From NCBI GenBank assembly GCA_031370485.1, contig JANMQK010000313.1, forward strand, positions 1-9,370: a stretch of 9,370 nt of DNA. The letters run 5' to 3'. The translations under genes and the position numbers were made by a program. Numbering within the stretch: position 1 is the first letter of the stretch; each line of letters begins with the position of its first letter. The stretch comes from JANMQK01 sp031370485. GTDB lineage: Bacteria > Acidobacteriota > Polarisedimenticolia > Gp22-AA2. The notes beneath the pieces were generated by a model. The model saw nothing but the letters and a program-made list of their open reading frames with translations. It was not told the DNA's origin and ran no database searches. Shown here piece by piece: positions 1 to 7,812 of the stretch.

Positions 1-1101
1 GGCCAGGATGAACCCCGGCCGGATGCGGCCGCCGACGGTGCCCAGCGCGAGAAGGCGCCGGGGCGGCCTGTCGGCCAGGTAACGGAGGGGGCGTCCGAGC
101 GCGTAGGGCAGAAGCACGAAAAACAAGCCGATGTTTCTCAAATGGGCCGCCGCCAGGACCGCGGTGAGGACGAACGCCGGAGCTGTCATCGGATCGATGT
201 GGCGGGAGAAAATCACGAGGAACACGACGCTCATGCCGACGGCGATCCAGAAGAGCGGAAAGATCTCGAACACCGGCCGGGCCCATTCGTGGTTCGGCCA
301 CGGGAGGGTCCGCAGCAGGCCGGACACCTCGAAGGGCACCGCATAGATCCTCAGGCCGTACGGGTTGAGCCCCGCCGCGAGCACAGAGGCCGCCGTGACG
401 ATCGCGAGACGCCGGGTGAACCGCGGGTTCCTCTGTGGCGTCGATCCGTCCCGTTCCCGAAGCCATGGGACCCTCTCGGCGAGCAGGGTGCCGGCGAGCC
501 CCAGGAAGAGGATCGCCGGGGCGACCACAACGCCTACGTGCAGGTTCGCCCAGAGGGCCACGAGCGGCGGTACCGCCAGGAGCCGCCGGATGGAACCACT
601 GGCGCGCGCGCGCAGAACCAGGTGCAGGAGGAGGGGCGCGAGGAACAGGGTCGCCATTTCCGGCCGCACATCGAACCGGAATGCCGCCCCGAGGAGCACC
701 GGCGCCAGCAGGCAGGCGGTGCCCGCCGGCCCATGCCCCTCGTGCTCCAGATGCCGCGCCAGGAGAAGGCCCAGGAGCAGCACGCCGGCCGACTTGAGGA
801 GGACGAGCGCGGCCGGGCCGAGCCACGCATGCCCGAGATAGGCCAGGACCTGGAACAGCCATTCGTGATCGATCCAGCGGGTCCCCGTCGCGGTGAACGA
901 GAACGGATCGCTTTGCGGCACCGCATGGTGGCTCAGGATCCAGGAGCCGGACGCGAGGTGCCACCAGTAGTCGAAGTTGCGTATGGGCGTCAGCGACGCG
1001 GCGGCCCCCAGGAGAAGCAGGAGCCCGTAAAGGATCCACCGGTCGCCGTGCGTGGGAGAGCCCGGTGCGCTGTCCCGCGCGGATCCGACCTCGAAGGTCA
1101 T
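1..1101 (-). CDS. Multi-pass membrane protein, GT-C glycosyltransferase-like (3' end cut off by window edge)
   Basis: An open frame runs from an ATG at 1101 to the left edge without a stop, giving the first 367 residues of a protein whose C-terminus lies outside the window. The start is fixed by an ATGA overlap with the stop of the upstream gene, and a purine-rich GGAAGG lies just before it. About eight hydrophobic helices are visible, the first near residues 22-39. The first predicted outer loop carries FDYWWHLASG (D44), then DPFSFT (65-70) and HEWL (79-82). Later marks are RPE (146-148), NLH (186-188), LNPYG (245-249) and RN (322-323). An acidic residue in the first extracytoplasmic loop and this WWHLA / DPFS / HEWL pattern are typical of GT-C-fold transferases that use polyprenyl-phosphate sugars, often annotated only as hypothetical membrane proteins. 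Donor and acceptor cannot be read from the sequence. An envelope glycan or glycoprotein role is inferred. The family could continue into a soluble C-terminal domain such as TPR repeats, which cannot be seen here. Confidence 0.8.
   Translation of the reverse strand, partial: MTFEVGSARDSAPGSPTHGDRWILYGLLLLLGAAASLTPIRNFDYWWHLASGSWILSHHAVPQSDPFSFTATGTRWIDHEWLFQVLAYLGHAWLGPAALVLLKSAGVLLLGLLLARHLEHEGHGPAGTACLLAPVLLGAAFRFDVRPEMATLFLAPLLLHLVLRARASGSIRRLLAVPPLVALWANLHVGVVVAPAILFLGLAGTLLAERVPWLRERDGSTPQRNPRFTRRLAIVTAASVLAAGLNPYGLRIYAVPFEVSGLLRTLPWPNHEWARPVFEIFPLFWIAVGMSVVFLVIFSRHIDPMTAPAFVLTAVLAAAHLRNIGLFFVLLPYALGRPLRYLADRPPRRLLALGTVGGRIRPGFILA
1098..1101 (-). other. ATGA stop/start overlap between the two membrane-protein genes
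   Basis: On the minus strand the four bases read ATGA. TGA ends the YfhO-like gene and ATG starts the next gene. This arrangement is typical of translational coupling, and it supports both the start chosen for the downstream gene and co-expression of the two proteins. Confidence 0.85.
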
Positions 1102-3506
1102 GCCTTCCGCCTCTTCATCGCGAACCCCCACGCGCACGTGACGAGAAGCGCCGCGGCGCTCGTCGCGAGCCCCAGCCTGACGCTCAGCGGACGATAGCTC
1201 ATGACCACCTCGTGCCGCCCCGGTCCGACCCGGACCGCGCGGAACAGCCCGTTCGCCTTCAGGATCCCGGCCGGGCCGCCGTCGAGCAGGGCGCGCCAGC
1301 CGGGGGCCCAGGCGTCGGACAGCACAAGGTACCCGCTCGTAGGCGCGTCCACCATCAGGCGCACACTCTCCGGACGCTCTTCCAGTATGACCGCGTTCCC
1401 ATCCGCATGGGAACCGGGATCCGGGTCTGCGGCCCGCGCGTTCTCGAGGAGCACCGTGGTTTGGGGGTCGAACGCCGGATCGGCCAGGCTGCGCGCCAAG
1501 TCGCCGGGGTACGAGGGAGGCGCCGCGCGGGGCACGAAGCGGGCGCGAGGCAGCACGCCGCGCACCCGATAGATCCGCGCCGGAGGCCGGCTGAGCCCCT
1601 CCAGGACGGGGCCGGGCTCGAGGCCGGGGTGCTCCAGGGCATCAAAGGACAGTACGAATCCCGTGTGGCAGAGGGCAAGTATTTTCAGCCTGCCGTCGAG
1701 AGGCAACTTCTGGAGGGCGCGCCCCAGATCGGCCTGCGGCGCCAGGTCCATGCGGTCCGTCGCGGGGTCGAGGACGGTGGGCACCCGGTCGAGGTGTCCG
1801 CTCGCCAGCGCGTAGGTGAATCGATCGAACCGGTAACCCCAGGCCAGCTCGTCGGTCGTCCCCCACACGCTCAGCCCGGGGGGGCGCGGTTCGTGATGGA
1901 GGCGGGCGGCCCCGGGCCCCTGCTCCACGACCGGGGCCAGGGGCGACGGCGACTTCAGCCAGCCCGGCGCGACCGAAGAGAGAGCCGGCGCCGCCGCCGC
2001 CGTCATGGACAGCCCCGAGAGGATCACGATGCCCCAGCCGCACGGAGACGCCCAGCGGCTCGTGCTCGTATGGGTCGCGAACGATATTCCCACCGCCAGG
2101 ACGAGTGTCTCTCCGAACATCCAGAGAAGGGAGCGCAGGACCCCGCCCCGCACGACGGCGCCGCTGTCGGACAGAAGCAGAGTTTCGGGAATGCCGGCGG
2201 CGCGGGCCAGGAAACCGTCAAGCAGGGACGGCGCGGCGGCGACCACGGTGACCGCCACGAAGAGGACGGCACAGACCGCGCCCAGCCAGACATGCGCCCG
2301 GCCGCGCGCGCGGGAGGAGTCGAGCAGCCGATCGAGCCCGAGCGCCGCCAGGAGCGCCACCGCCAGGGTCGCCGCGATCATGAAGCGCTCGGGGTAGCGC
2401 ACCCGGCGGACGACAGGAATCGCCTCGAACAGCAGCCGGTACAGCGTGCTGTGGCCGCCGAGCGCCAGGAGGACAAAGAAGGCCGAGGCCGCGGCCAGGG
2501 CCCTGCCGCGGACCTCACCGGCGCGGCCCGCGGTGGCTCCCGCGAACGCCAGCAGGCACGGGATCGCCCCCAGGTAGATCGAAAGCAGGAAGGGGTAGCC
2601 CCCTTCGAACAGGAAACTCCCCCACCAGTTCTCCGGCGCCAGTCGCGTCGGATCGCCGAAGAGCCGCGGCAGCACGATGCCGGCCATCCGGGCCGGTTCG
2701 AGCGACCACTTCATGCCCTCGCCGTACGCGAACCCGCCGCCGCGCGCCGACATCGCGAGCAGCTCGCGCGCCGGGAGGATCTGCGCCGCAGCCAGGGCCG
2801 CTCCGAGCAAAAGCACCAGGCCGAGGGCCGCCGGAACCCGCATGCGCATTTCCCCGGCGGGCCCCTCCCCCTTTTCCGTCAGCCCCAGGATCGCGGCCAG
2901 TACCACAAAGCCCGCGATCGACGCGACCTCGCCGGTCATCAGGACGATCGCGACGCAGCCGGAGGCGATCGCCAGGAGCCATCGCCGCCCCGCGCGCAGC
3001 CCTTCGACGAAGGCCCAGAGCGCGAGCGGCACCCAGGCGGCGCCCGCGAGCAGGTTCTGCATGCTGGCCAGGGACGCGGCGGGGCCAGAAAGGGAGACAA
3101 TCGCCGATGCGAGGGCCGCCGCGGGCCGGCCCACCCGGAGCGACCGAGCCAGGAGATACCCGCCCAGCGCCAGCAGGACGTAGTGCAGCAGTATCGACGC
3201 CGTGAAGGCGGCGTCGAACGGAAGGAAAAGCGGCAGGACCGACATCGGGGTCAGGACGAGGTTGTCGGGATTGGCCAGAAGCGGCGTGCCGCCGCCGTGG
3301 TAGGGGTCCCACAGCGGCAGGGAGCCCGACAACAGCATCTCGGTGACAACGTGGCGGATCGGGTAGTGGTTCTGGACGATGTCCCGGAGGTAGAACAGCC
3401 TTCCCGCGAGCGGTCCATGAAACGCCACCACCAGGAGCAGACCGATGGCCGCGGCCGGCGCAGCCGCGGCGAGCCGGCCCCCCCAACGCGAGCGGGATGG
3501 GGACAT
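1098..3506 (-). CDS. YfhO-family large membrane protein (probable GT-C glycosyltransferase)
   Basis: The product has 802 residues. A hydrophobic helix at about 13-30 is followed by an outer loop with YLRDIVQNHYP (D42), LPLWDPYHGGGTPL (63-76) and ANPDN (78-82). Roughly ten more helices follow to about residue 510, with a conserved-looking RRVRYPERF at 367-375 between them. A soluble domain of some 260 residues comes next. It ends in the YfhO signature region LVLSDAWAPGW (727-737), DGG, and GPGRHEV (761-767), before a last helix at about 775-795 and a basic tail. This layout matches the YfhO family. In Bacillus and Listeria, members glycosylate teichoic acids outside the membrane using an undecaprenyl-phosphate sugar. 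A high-GC, probably Gram-negative host would need a different acceptor, which I cannot name. The ATG at 3506 lies 4 bases after the pilR stop. Its Shine-Dalgarno is weak, so expression may depend on coupling to pilR. The gene overlaps the next one by ATGA. Family assignment is fairly sure, enzymatic role inferred. Confidence 0.83.
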   Translation of the reverse strand: MSPSRSRWGGRLAAAAPAAAIGLLLVVAFHGPLAGRLFYLRDIVQNHYPIRHVVTEMLLSGSLPLWDPYHGGGTPLLANPDNLVLTPMSVLPLFLPFDAAFTASILLHYVLLALGGYLLARSLRVGRPAAALASAIVSLSGPAASLASMQNLLAGAAWVPLALWAFVEGLRAGRRWLLAIASGCVAIVLMTGEVASIAGFVVLAAILGLTEKGEGPAGEMRMRVPAALGLVLLLGAALAAAQILPARELLAMSARGGGFAYGEGMKWSLEPARMAGIVLPRLFGDPTRLAPENWWGSFLFEGGYPFLLSIYLGAIPCLLAFAGATAGRAGEVRGRALAAASAFFVLLALGGHSTLYRLLFEAIPVVRRVRYPERFMIAATLAVALLAALGLDRLLDSSRARGRAHVWLGAVCAVLFVAVTVVAAAPSLLDGFLARAAGIPETLLLSDSGAVVRGGVLRSLLWMFGETLVLAVGISFATHTSTSRWASPCGWGIVILSGLSMTAAAAPALSSVAPGWLKSPSPLAPVVEQGPGAARLHHEPRPPGLSVWGTTDELAWGYRFDRFTYALASGHLDRVPTVLDPATDRMDLAPQADLGRALQKLPLDGRLKILALCHTGFVLSFDALEHPGLEPGPVLEGLSRPPARIYRVRGVLPRARFVPRAAPPSYPGDLARSLADPAFDPQTTVLLENARAADPDPGSHADGNAVILEERPESVRLMVDAPTSGYLVLSDAWAPGWRALLDGGPAGILKANGLFRAVRVGPGRHEVVMSYRPLSVRLGLATSAAALLVTCAWGFAMKRRKA

Positions 3507-3510
3507 CCAG

Positions 3511-4911
3511 CTAGCCGGTGCTGGCCCGGGGCTCCCGTCGGCCCTCGATGAGGTTGTATTTCTTCGCGAAGTAGCGGAACGATCGGAACGTCATCCCGAG
3601 AAGCTCGGCCGCGCGCGTCTGGATCCCGTGCGCCTTCTGGAGCGCCTCCCCCATAAACATCGAGCGCAGATGCTCCAACTGCTTCTCGAGGTCGATCCCC
3701 TCGTCCGAAAGCGAAATGGGAAACTCCTGCGGCGTCCTGCCCCCGTCCCGGACCTCGCGCGACAGGCTCTCCGCCGTGATGACGCCGGTGGTTTCCAGGG
3801 CGACCGCCCGTTCGATAACGTTTTCCAGCTCGCGCACGTTTCCGGGCCACTCGTGCTCCGTCAGCCGTTTCATCGCCTCGGGCGAGGCCGTGCTGATCTT
3901 CTTCCCCATGAGCCGCCCGTACTTGGCCAGGAAATGGTGCACCAGCTTGGGAATGTCCTCGCGCTTCTCGCGCAGGGCCGGCATCTTGATGCGTATGACG
4001 TTGATCCTGTAGAAGAGGTCCTCGCGGAACCGCTTCTCGCGGACCATCGCGTCGAGGTCCTGGTTGGTGGCGGCGAGCACCCGCACGTCGACCTCGGTTT
4101 CCTCCGTGCCGCCGACCCGCCGCATGCGACGATCCTGCAGAATGCGCAGGAGCTTGACCTGCATCGCGACGCTCGTGTCGCCGATCTCGTCCAGGAAGAC
4201 CGTGCCTCCGTCCGCCACCTCGAACAGCCCCTTCTTCGCGGTCACCGCCCCGGTGAACGAACCCCGCACGTGCCCGAACAGCTCGCTTTCCAGAAGGTCG
4301 TCGGGCATCGCGCCACAGTTGATCGAAACGAACGGGCGGTCGCGCCGCGGGCTCCCGGCGTGGACGGCCCGCGCCACCAGCTCCTTCCCGGTGCCGGACT
4401 CGCCTGAGATCAGCACGGTGCTGCTGGTCGCGGCGATCCGTCCCACCAGGTCGAAGACCTCCTTCATCGCGGAGCTGTCGCCCACCAGCTCGTCGAGGCG
4501 GCCCTTCTCCTTGAGCTCGCGCTTGAGGATGCGGTTCTCGTGCTCGAGCCGCCGCTTCTCAAGCGCGTTTTTGACGACGATTTTCAGTTCCTCGACGTCG
4601 AAGGGCTTGATGATGTAGTCGTAGGCCCCCAGCTTGAGAGCCTCGACGGCGCTCTCTGTCGACGCGTAGGCGGTGATCATGATGACCGGGGTCTCCGGGT
4701 TGGCGCCGCGGCTCTGCCGGAGCACCTCGAGTCCCGAATGGCCGGGCATGGAGATGTCGCTGATCACGAGGTCGAACTCCCCCCGCGCCACCATGTCCAC
4801 CGCCTTCTCGGCCGTCCCGGCGGCGGAGACCGCGTAACCTTCCTTCTTCAGCATGATCGACAGGAAGTCGCGCATCCCCGGCTCATCGTCGACGATCAGG
4901 ACCCGGTCCAT
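3511..4911 (-). CDS. pilR: PilR, sigma-54-dependent response regulator of type IV pili
   Basis: The product has 466 residues, a normal length for an NtrC-type activator. The receiver domain (1-120) has acidic pocket D8/D9, phosphorylation site D52 in ISDISMP, T80 and K102 in IKPF. The AAA+ domain (about 142-372) has Walker A GESGTGKE (170-177), sigma-54 contact loop GSFTGA (217-222), Walker B VFLDE (238-242), arginine-finger region FREDLFYR (295-302) and the WPGNVRELENVIERA sensor II stretch (355-369). A Fis-type helix-turn-helix closes the protein at about 410-455, with TFRSFRYFAKKYNL as recognition region, a pattern characteristic of PilR rather than generic NtrC. It acts in the cytoplasm: phosphorylated by PilS, it opens sigma-54 promoters, classically that of pilA. 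The ATG at 4911 lies inside the end of pilS (16-base overlap) with a clear GAGGAG site before it. No pilA follows directly, so its target promoter is not in this window. Confidence 0.96.
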   Translation of the reverse strand: MDRVLIVDDEPGMRDFLSIMLKKEGYAVSAAGTAEKAVDMVARGEFDLVISDISMPGHSGLEVLRQSRGANPETPVIMITAYASTESAVEALKLGAYDYIIKPFDVEELKIVVKNALEKRRLEHENRILKRELKEKGRLDELVGDSSAMKEVFDLVGRIAATSSTVLISGESGTGKELVARAVHAGSPRRDRPFVSINCGAMPDDLLESELFGHVRGSFTGAVTAKKGLFEVADGGTVFLDEIGDTSVAMQVKLLRILQDRRMRRVGGTEETEVDVRVLAATNQDLDAMVREKRFREDLFYRINVIRIKMPALREKREDIPKLVHHFLAKYGRLMGKKISTASPEAMKRLTEHEWPGNVRELENVIERAVALETTGVITAESLSREVRDGGRTPQEFPISLSDEGIDLEKQLEHLRSMFMGEALQKAHGIQTRAAELLGMTFRSFRYFAKKYNLIEGRREPRASTG

Positions 4912-6581
4912 CGCCTCTCCTCGAGCATCGTCGCGCCCGGCGCGCGGCGTGGCAGGTGCAACGCGATCTCCGTCCCGGCTCCGGCGCGGCTCTTGACCCG
5001 GATGCGGCCGCCATGCTCCTCGATGATGCGGTAGACGATGGCCAGGCCCAGCCCGGTGCCGCTCTCGAAGGAACCGTGAAAGGGCTCGAAGTTCACCGCC
5101 ACCTCGCGCTCCGACATCCCGACACCGGTGTCGGCGAAGGTCACCACGACCTGCCCGTCGATCCCGCCGAGCGCCTTTACTGTAAGCGTCCCTCCCCCGG
5201 GCATGGCCTTGAGCGCGTTTTTCGCCAGGTTCCAGAAGACCTGCTTCATGCGATTCACGTCCATGACGATCGGGATGACCTCCGGGTGCACCTGTACCTT
5301 GACCGTGTGCGACGGCCCCGTCTCCTCGCTGTTTCCGAGCAGGCTCAGCGTCTCGCGGATGAGGGGGACGAGGTCAGCCTCCTCCGGGCTGAAGCGCCCC
5401 GGCTTGGCGAACAGCAGGAAGTCCCGGATGATCGTATCGAGCCGCTTGGACTCCTTGACCACGATGTCCATCAGCTCGCCTGCCTCTCCGTGCGGCATCA
5501 GATCGCGCCGCAGCACCTGGACCGACCCGCTAATCGAGGCCAGCGGGTTCCTGAGCTCGTGCGCCACGCCCGCCGCCATCTCGCCCAGGGCCGCCATCCT
5601 CTTCTTCAGGGCCACTTCATCCTCCAGGGCCTTGATCTCGGTCAGGTCCTGGAAGATGAAGATCATCCCCAGCGTTTCACCGCCCCGGTCCTTCAGGACC
5701 GAGACCGTGAACCCCAGCGCCAAATCGCGCCCCTCCCGGTCGGAGTAGGCCAGGTCGAACCGGTACCGCTTCTCCCGCTGCAGCGTCGCCCGTACCTGCC
5801 ACAGGAAGGAGCGCTCCTGCCCCAGCAGATCGACGACACTCGTCCCCTCGAGTTCCGTGACGGGCCTCCCGGTGATCTCGGAGGCCGCCCGGTTCGCGAA
5901 GGTGATCCACCCCTCCCAATCGATGGTCAGGAGCCCCGAGTTCATGCTGTCGATGATGTTGTCGTTGAACGCCCGCAGTTGCGCGAGGTCGTCGCGGCGC
6001 ATCTCCAGCTCTTGCCCGGTCCGCCGCAGGCTCTCCGTGAGGTGCGACGCCAGATAGGCCAGCGCGAAAAACGACACGAGGTGCGCGATGAGCGAGTAGA
6101 TGATGTGAACGCTCGCGACCTCTCCCCCCTCGAACGCCTGCTCCGGATAGCGCGGCAGCACGTTCCTGTGAATCAGGAGCACCAGGGACGCGTACATCAC
6201 CCACGAGCAGCCGGCCACCGCGTACGCCCCCCGCCGCAGGAGCAGGATGCCGCCCACGATGATCGACAGGAGGTACAGGAACGAGAACGGGCTCTGGGCG
6301 CCCCCGGTCATGTAGACGAACGAAGTGACGAGCGCCAGGTCGCCCACCAGCTGCACGTACACTTGAGGGAGCACGCTGGCCGGATGGCGCAGCAGCACCG
6401 CGTAGCCGATGGTCAGAAGATAGGTGCAGACCGCCATCAGGTAGAACGGCTTGAGCGACAGGAGCGGGCGGTACAGCAGCTCGATGACGAAGGTCGAGCC
6501 CAGCAGGGTCGTGATGACCACGACCCTGAAGGTCATGAGCCAGTTGAGCTGTCTGCGGAGCTCCCGACGCTGCCATGCCAT
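4896..6581 (-). CDS. pilS: PilS, membrane sensor histidine kinase of type IV pili
   Basis: The product has 561 residues. Six transmembrane helices lie at about 16-36, 44-64, 72-92, 98-116, 119-137 and 157-180, with only short loops, the known topology of PilS, which senses within the membrane rather than through a large periplasmic domain. A linker leads to a PAS domain (about 203-315). The HisKA dimerisation domain has the H box AAGVAHELRNPLASI with the phosphorylated H341. The ATPase domain has N box NLAKNALKAM (451-460, N455), G1 DTGVG (484-488) and G2 GTGLGLAI (508-515). The ATP-lid segment after FEPF reads HGSFES where many kinases of this class have an FTTK-type motif. In Pseudomonas, PilS senses pilin level in the inner membrane and adjusts PilR phosphorylation. 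The same role is inferred here from the operon partner. The start ATG at 6581 is 9 bases after the pilC stop, with only a weak AGGT before it; a nearby ATG at 6585 is out of frame. Confidence 0.94.
   Translation of the reverse strand: MAWQRRELRRQLNWLMTFRVVVITTLLGSTFVIELLYRPLLSLKPFYLMAVCTYLLTIGYAVLLRHPASVLPQVYVQLVGDLALVTSFVYMTGGAQSPFSFLYLLSIIVGGILLLRRGAYAVAGCSWVMYASLVLLIHRNVLPRYPEQAFEGGEVASVHIIYSLIAHLVSFFALAYLASHLTESLRRTGQELEMRRDDLAQLRAFNDNIIDSMNSGLLTIDWEGWITFANRAASEITGRPVTELEGTSVVDLLGQERSFLWQVRATLQREKRYRFDLAYSDREGRDLALGFTVSVLKDRGGETLGMIFIFQDLTEIKALEDEVALKKRMAALGEMAAGVAHELRNPLASISGSVQVLRRDLMPHGEAGELMDIVVKESKRLDTIIRDFLLFAKPGRFSPEEADLVPLIRETLSLLGNSEETGPSHTVKVQVHPEVIPIVMDVNRMKQVFWNLAKNALKAMPGGGTLTVKALGGIDGQVVVTFADTGVGMSEREVAVNFEPFHGSFESGTGLGLAIVYRIIEEHGGRIRVKSRAGAGTEIALHLPRRAPGATMLEERRWTGS
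4917..4922 (-). promoter_or_regulatory. Ribosome binding site of pilR
   Basis: The minus strand reads GAGGAG, five bases before the ATG at 4911. It lies inside the coding end of pilS and supports the start of pilR within the overlap. Confidence 0.8.
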
Positions 6582-6590
6582 TCATGGGAC

Positions 6591-7793
6591 CTAGTTGATC
6601 TTTCCGATCAGGGTGAACATCGGCATGTACATCGAGATGACGATGCCCCCGATCATTATTCCCAAGAACAGGATCATGACGGGCTCTAGCAGGGCCATCA
6701 GGTTCTCGACGGCCTCGTCCACCTCGTCCTCGTAGAAGTCGGCGATCTTCGAGAGCATCGTGTCCAGCGCCCCGGTCTGCTCGCCGACGCTGATCATCTG
6801 CACGACCATCGAGGGGAAGGTCCCCGTCTCTTCGAGGGGCCCGGCGATCGTCTTGCCCTCCTCGATGCTCTTGCGCGTGGCCATGATCGAGTCCTCGACG
6901 ATCGAGTTCCCGGCGGTCTTGGCGGTGATCTCGAGGCCCTCGAGGATCGGCACCCCCGACTGTATGAGCGTCCCCAGGGTGCGGCAGAACCGCGCCACGG
7001 CGATTTTCCGCATCAGGTCTCCGAAGACCGGCAGCTTGAGAACCATCGCGTCGATCTGCCGGCGTCCCGCGTAGGTCTTGTGGTAGCGGTTCACGAAAAA
7101 GCCGAGGGCGACCAGTCCCAGCACGATGACCGGCATGAAGCGGCCCAGGAGGTTGCTGGCCGCGATCGTGATCCGGGTCGGGAGAGGCAGTGTCGCCCCG
7201 AGGCCCTGGAACAGGACGGCGAAGGTCGGGATGACCTTCCAGAGGATCACCACGACGACCCCGATGGCGATCGTGATGACCGCCACGGGGTAAATCATCG
7301 CCGAGCGCACGGCCGACTGCAGCTTCACGCGCTTCTCGATGTAGGTCGACAGACGCTGGAGAATCGTATCCAGGATACCGCCCGACTCGCCGGCCGCGAT
7401 CATGTTGCTGAACAGGTCGTTGAATACCTTGGGGTGCCTGCGCAGCGAGTTCGCGAGTGTGGACCCCGCCTCGACGTCCTGGCGCACCTGGAAGAGGACC
7501 TTCTGGAAGAGGCGGTTCTTCTGCTGCGAGCCCAGGATCTCCAGGCACTGGACGAGCGGGAGACCCGCATCGATCATGACCGAGAACTGCCGTGTGAAGA
7601 TGGCGATCTCCTTCTGCTTCACCCCCCCGCCGAACTTGGGGATGGCGAACTCCTTCCCCTTCTCGGTGACCGCCGACACCATCACCTGCTGGCGGCGGAG
7701 GAGGGCGATGACCGCGTCCTTGCTCTCGGCGGTGACCGTTCCTTCCTGCATTTTCCCCAGATTGTTCTTGCCCTTCCAGCTGTAGATCGGCAT
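6591..7793 (-). CDS. pilC: PilC, type IV pilus inner-membrane platform protein
   Basis: The product has 400 residues, the usual length for PilC/GspF proteins. It begins with the typical PIYSWKGKN stretch and a short N-terminal domain. Two homologous T2SSF cytoplasmic domains follow, at about 67-190 and 269-392. Each has the family pattern of FTRQFSVMIDAGLPLVQCL (66-84) or FCRTLGTLIQSGVPILEGL (269-287), and a GE glycine-rich turn, GESGGILD (135-142) and GEQTGALD (337-344). Membrane helices are seen at about 165-190, 218-236 and 370-392. PilC sits under the pilus fibre in the inner membrane and is thought to be turned by PilB during extension and by PilT during retraction. It lies 19 bases after pilT and 9 bases before pilS, so co-translation with both is likely. 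Nothing is missing or unusual in it. GspF of a type II secretion system is the only serious alternative, and the pilT and pilSR neighbours argue against that. Confidence 0.97.
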   Translation of the reverse strand: MPIYSWKGKNNLGKMQEGTVTAESKDAVIALLRRQQVMVSAVTEKGKEFAIPKFGGGVKQKEIAIFTRQFSVMIDAGLPLVQCLEILGSQQKNRLFQKVLFQVRQDVEAGSTLANSLRRHPKVFNDLFSNMIAAGESGGILDTILQRLSTYIEKRVKLQSAVRSAMIYPVAVITIAIGVVVVILWKVIPTFAVLFQGLGATLPLPTRITIAASNLLGRFMPVIVLGLVALGFFVNRYHKTYAGRRQIDAMVLKLPVFGDLMRKIAVARFCRTLGTLIQSGVPILEGLEITAKTAGNSIVEDSIMATRKSIEEGKTIAGPLEETGTFPSMVVQMISVGEQTGALDTMLSKIADFYEDEVDEAVENLMALLEPVMILFLGIMIGGIVISMYMPMFTLIGKIN

Positions 7794-7800
7794 GGTGGTT

Positions 7801-7805
7801 CTCCC
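7801..7805 (-). promoter_or_regulatory. Ribosome binding site of pilC
   Basis: The minus strand reads GGGAG, seven bases before the pilC ATG at 7793, in the 19-base gap after the pilT stop. It supports the annotated start. Confidence 0.7.
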
Positions 7806-7812
7806 GGACTCG

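Noticed and set aside
601..614. Alternating CG run, possible Z-DNA
   Set aside because: It is short and simply encodes Arg-Ala repeats in a cytoplasmic loop of the GT-C-like protein.
142..1197. 351-residue plus-strand open frame in the left kilobase
   Set aside because: It is antisense to the GT-C-like gene and has the same Arg/Glu/Pro-rich shadow composition. The minus-strand frame has helices and conserved motifs and is joined to its neighbour by ATGA.
1986..2004. GCC repeat
   Set aside because: It encodes a short alanine run in the YfhO-like protein, is explained by coding, and is too short to be a meaningful repeat.
3507..3545. Possible hairpin or terminator at the pilR to YfhO-like gene junction
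   Set aside because: The GC-rich stretch has only a small GCTAGC palindrome and no stem followed by a T tract, so no intrinsic terminator is supported.
1065..3551. 828-residue plus-strand open frame
   Set aside because: It lies antisense to the YfhO-like gene. Its product is dominated by Arg, Gly, Gln, His and Pro with no hydrophobic core or motif, which is what a GC-rich coding strand yields when read in reverse.
4956..6689. 577-residue plus-strand open frame
   Set aside because: It is antisense to pilS, rich in Arg, Gln, His and Asp, and has no domain. The opposite strand encodes a complete kinase with all its boxes.
5677..7548. 623-residue minus-strand open frame spanning pilC and pilS
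   Set aside because: It is a frame-shifted reading of two well-supported genes, has low-complexity Arg/Gly/Pro composition, and crosses their real stop and start.
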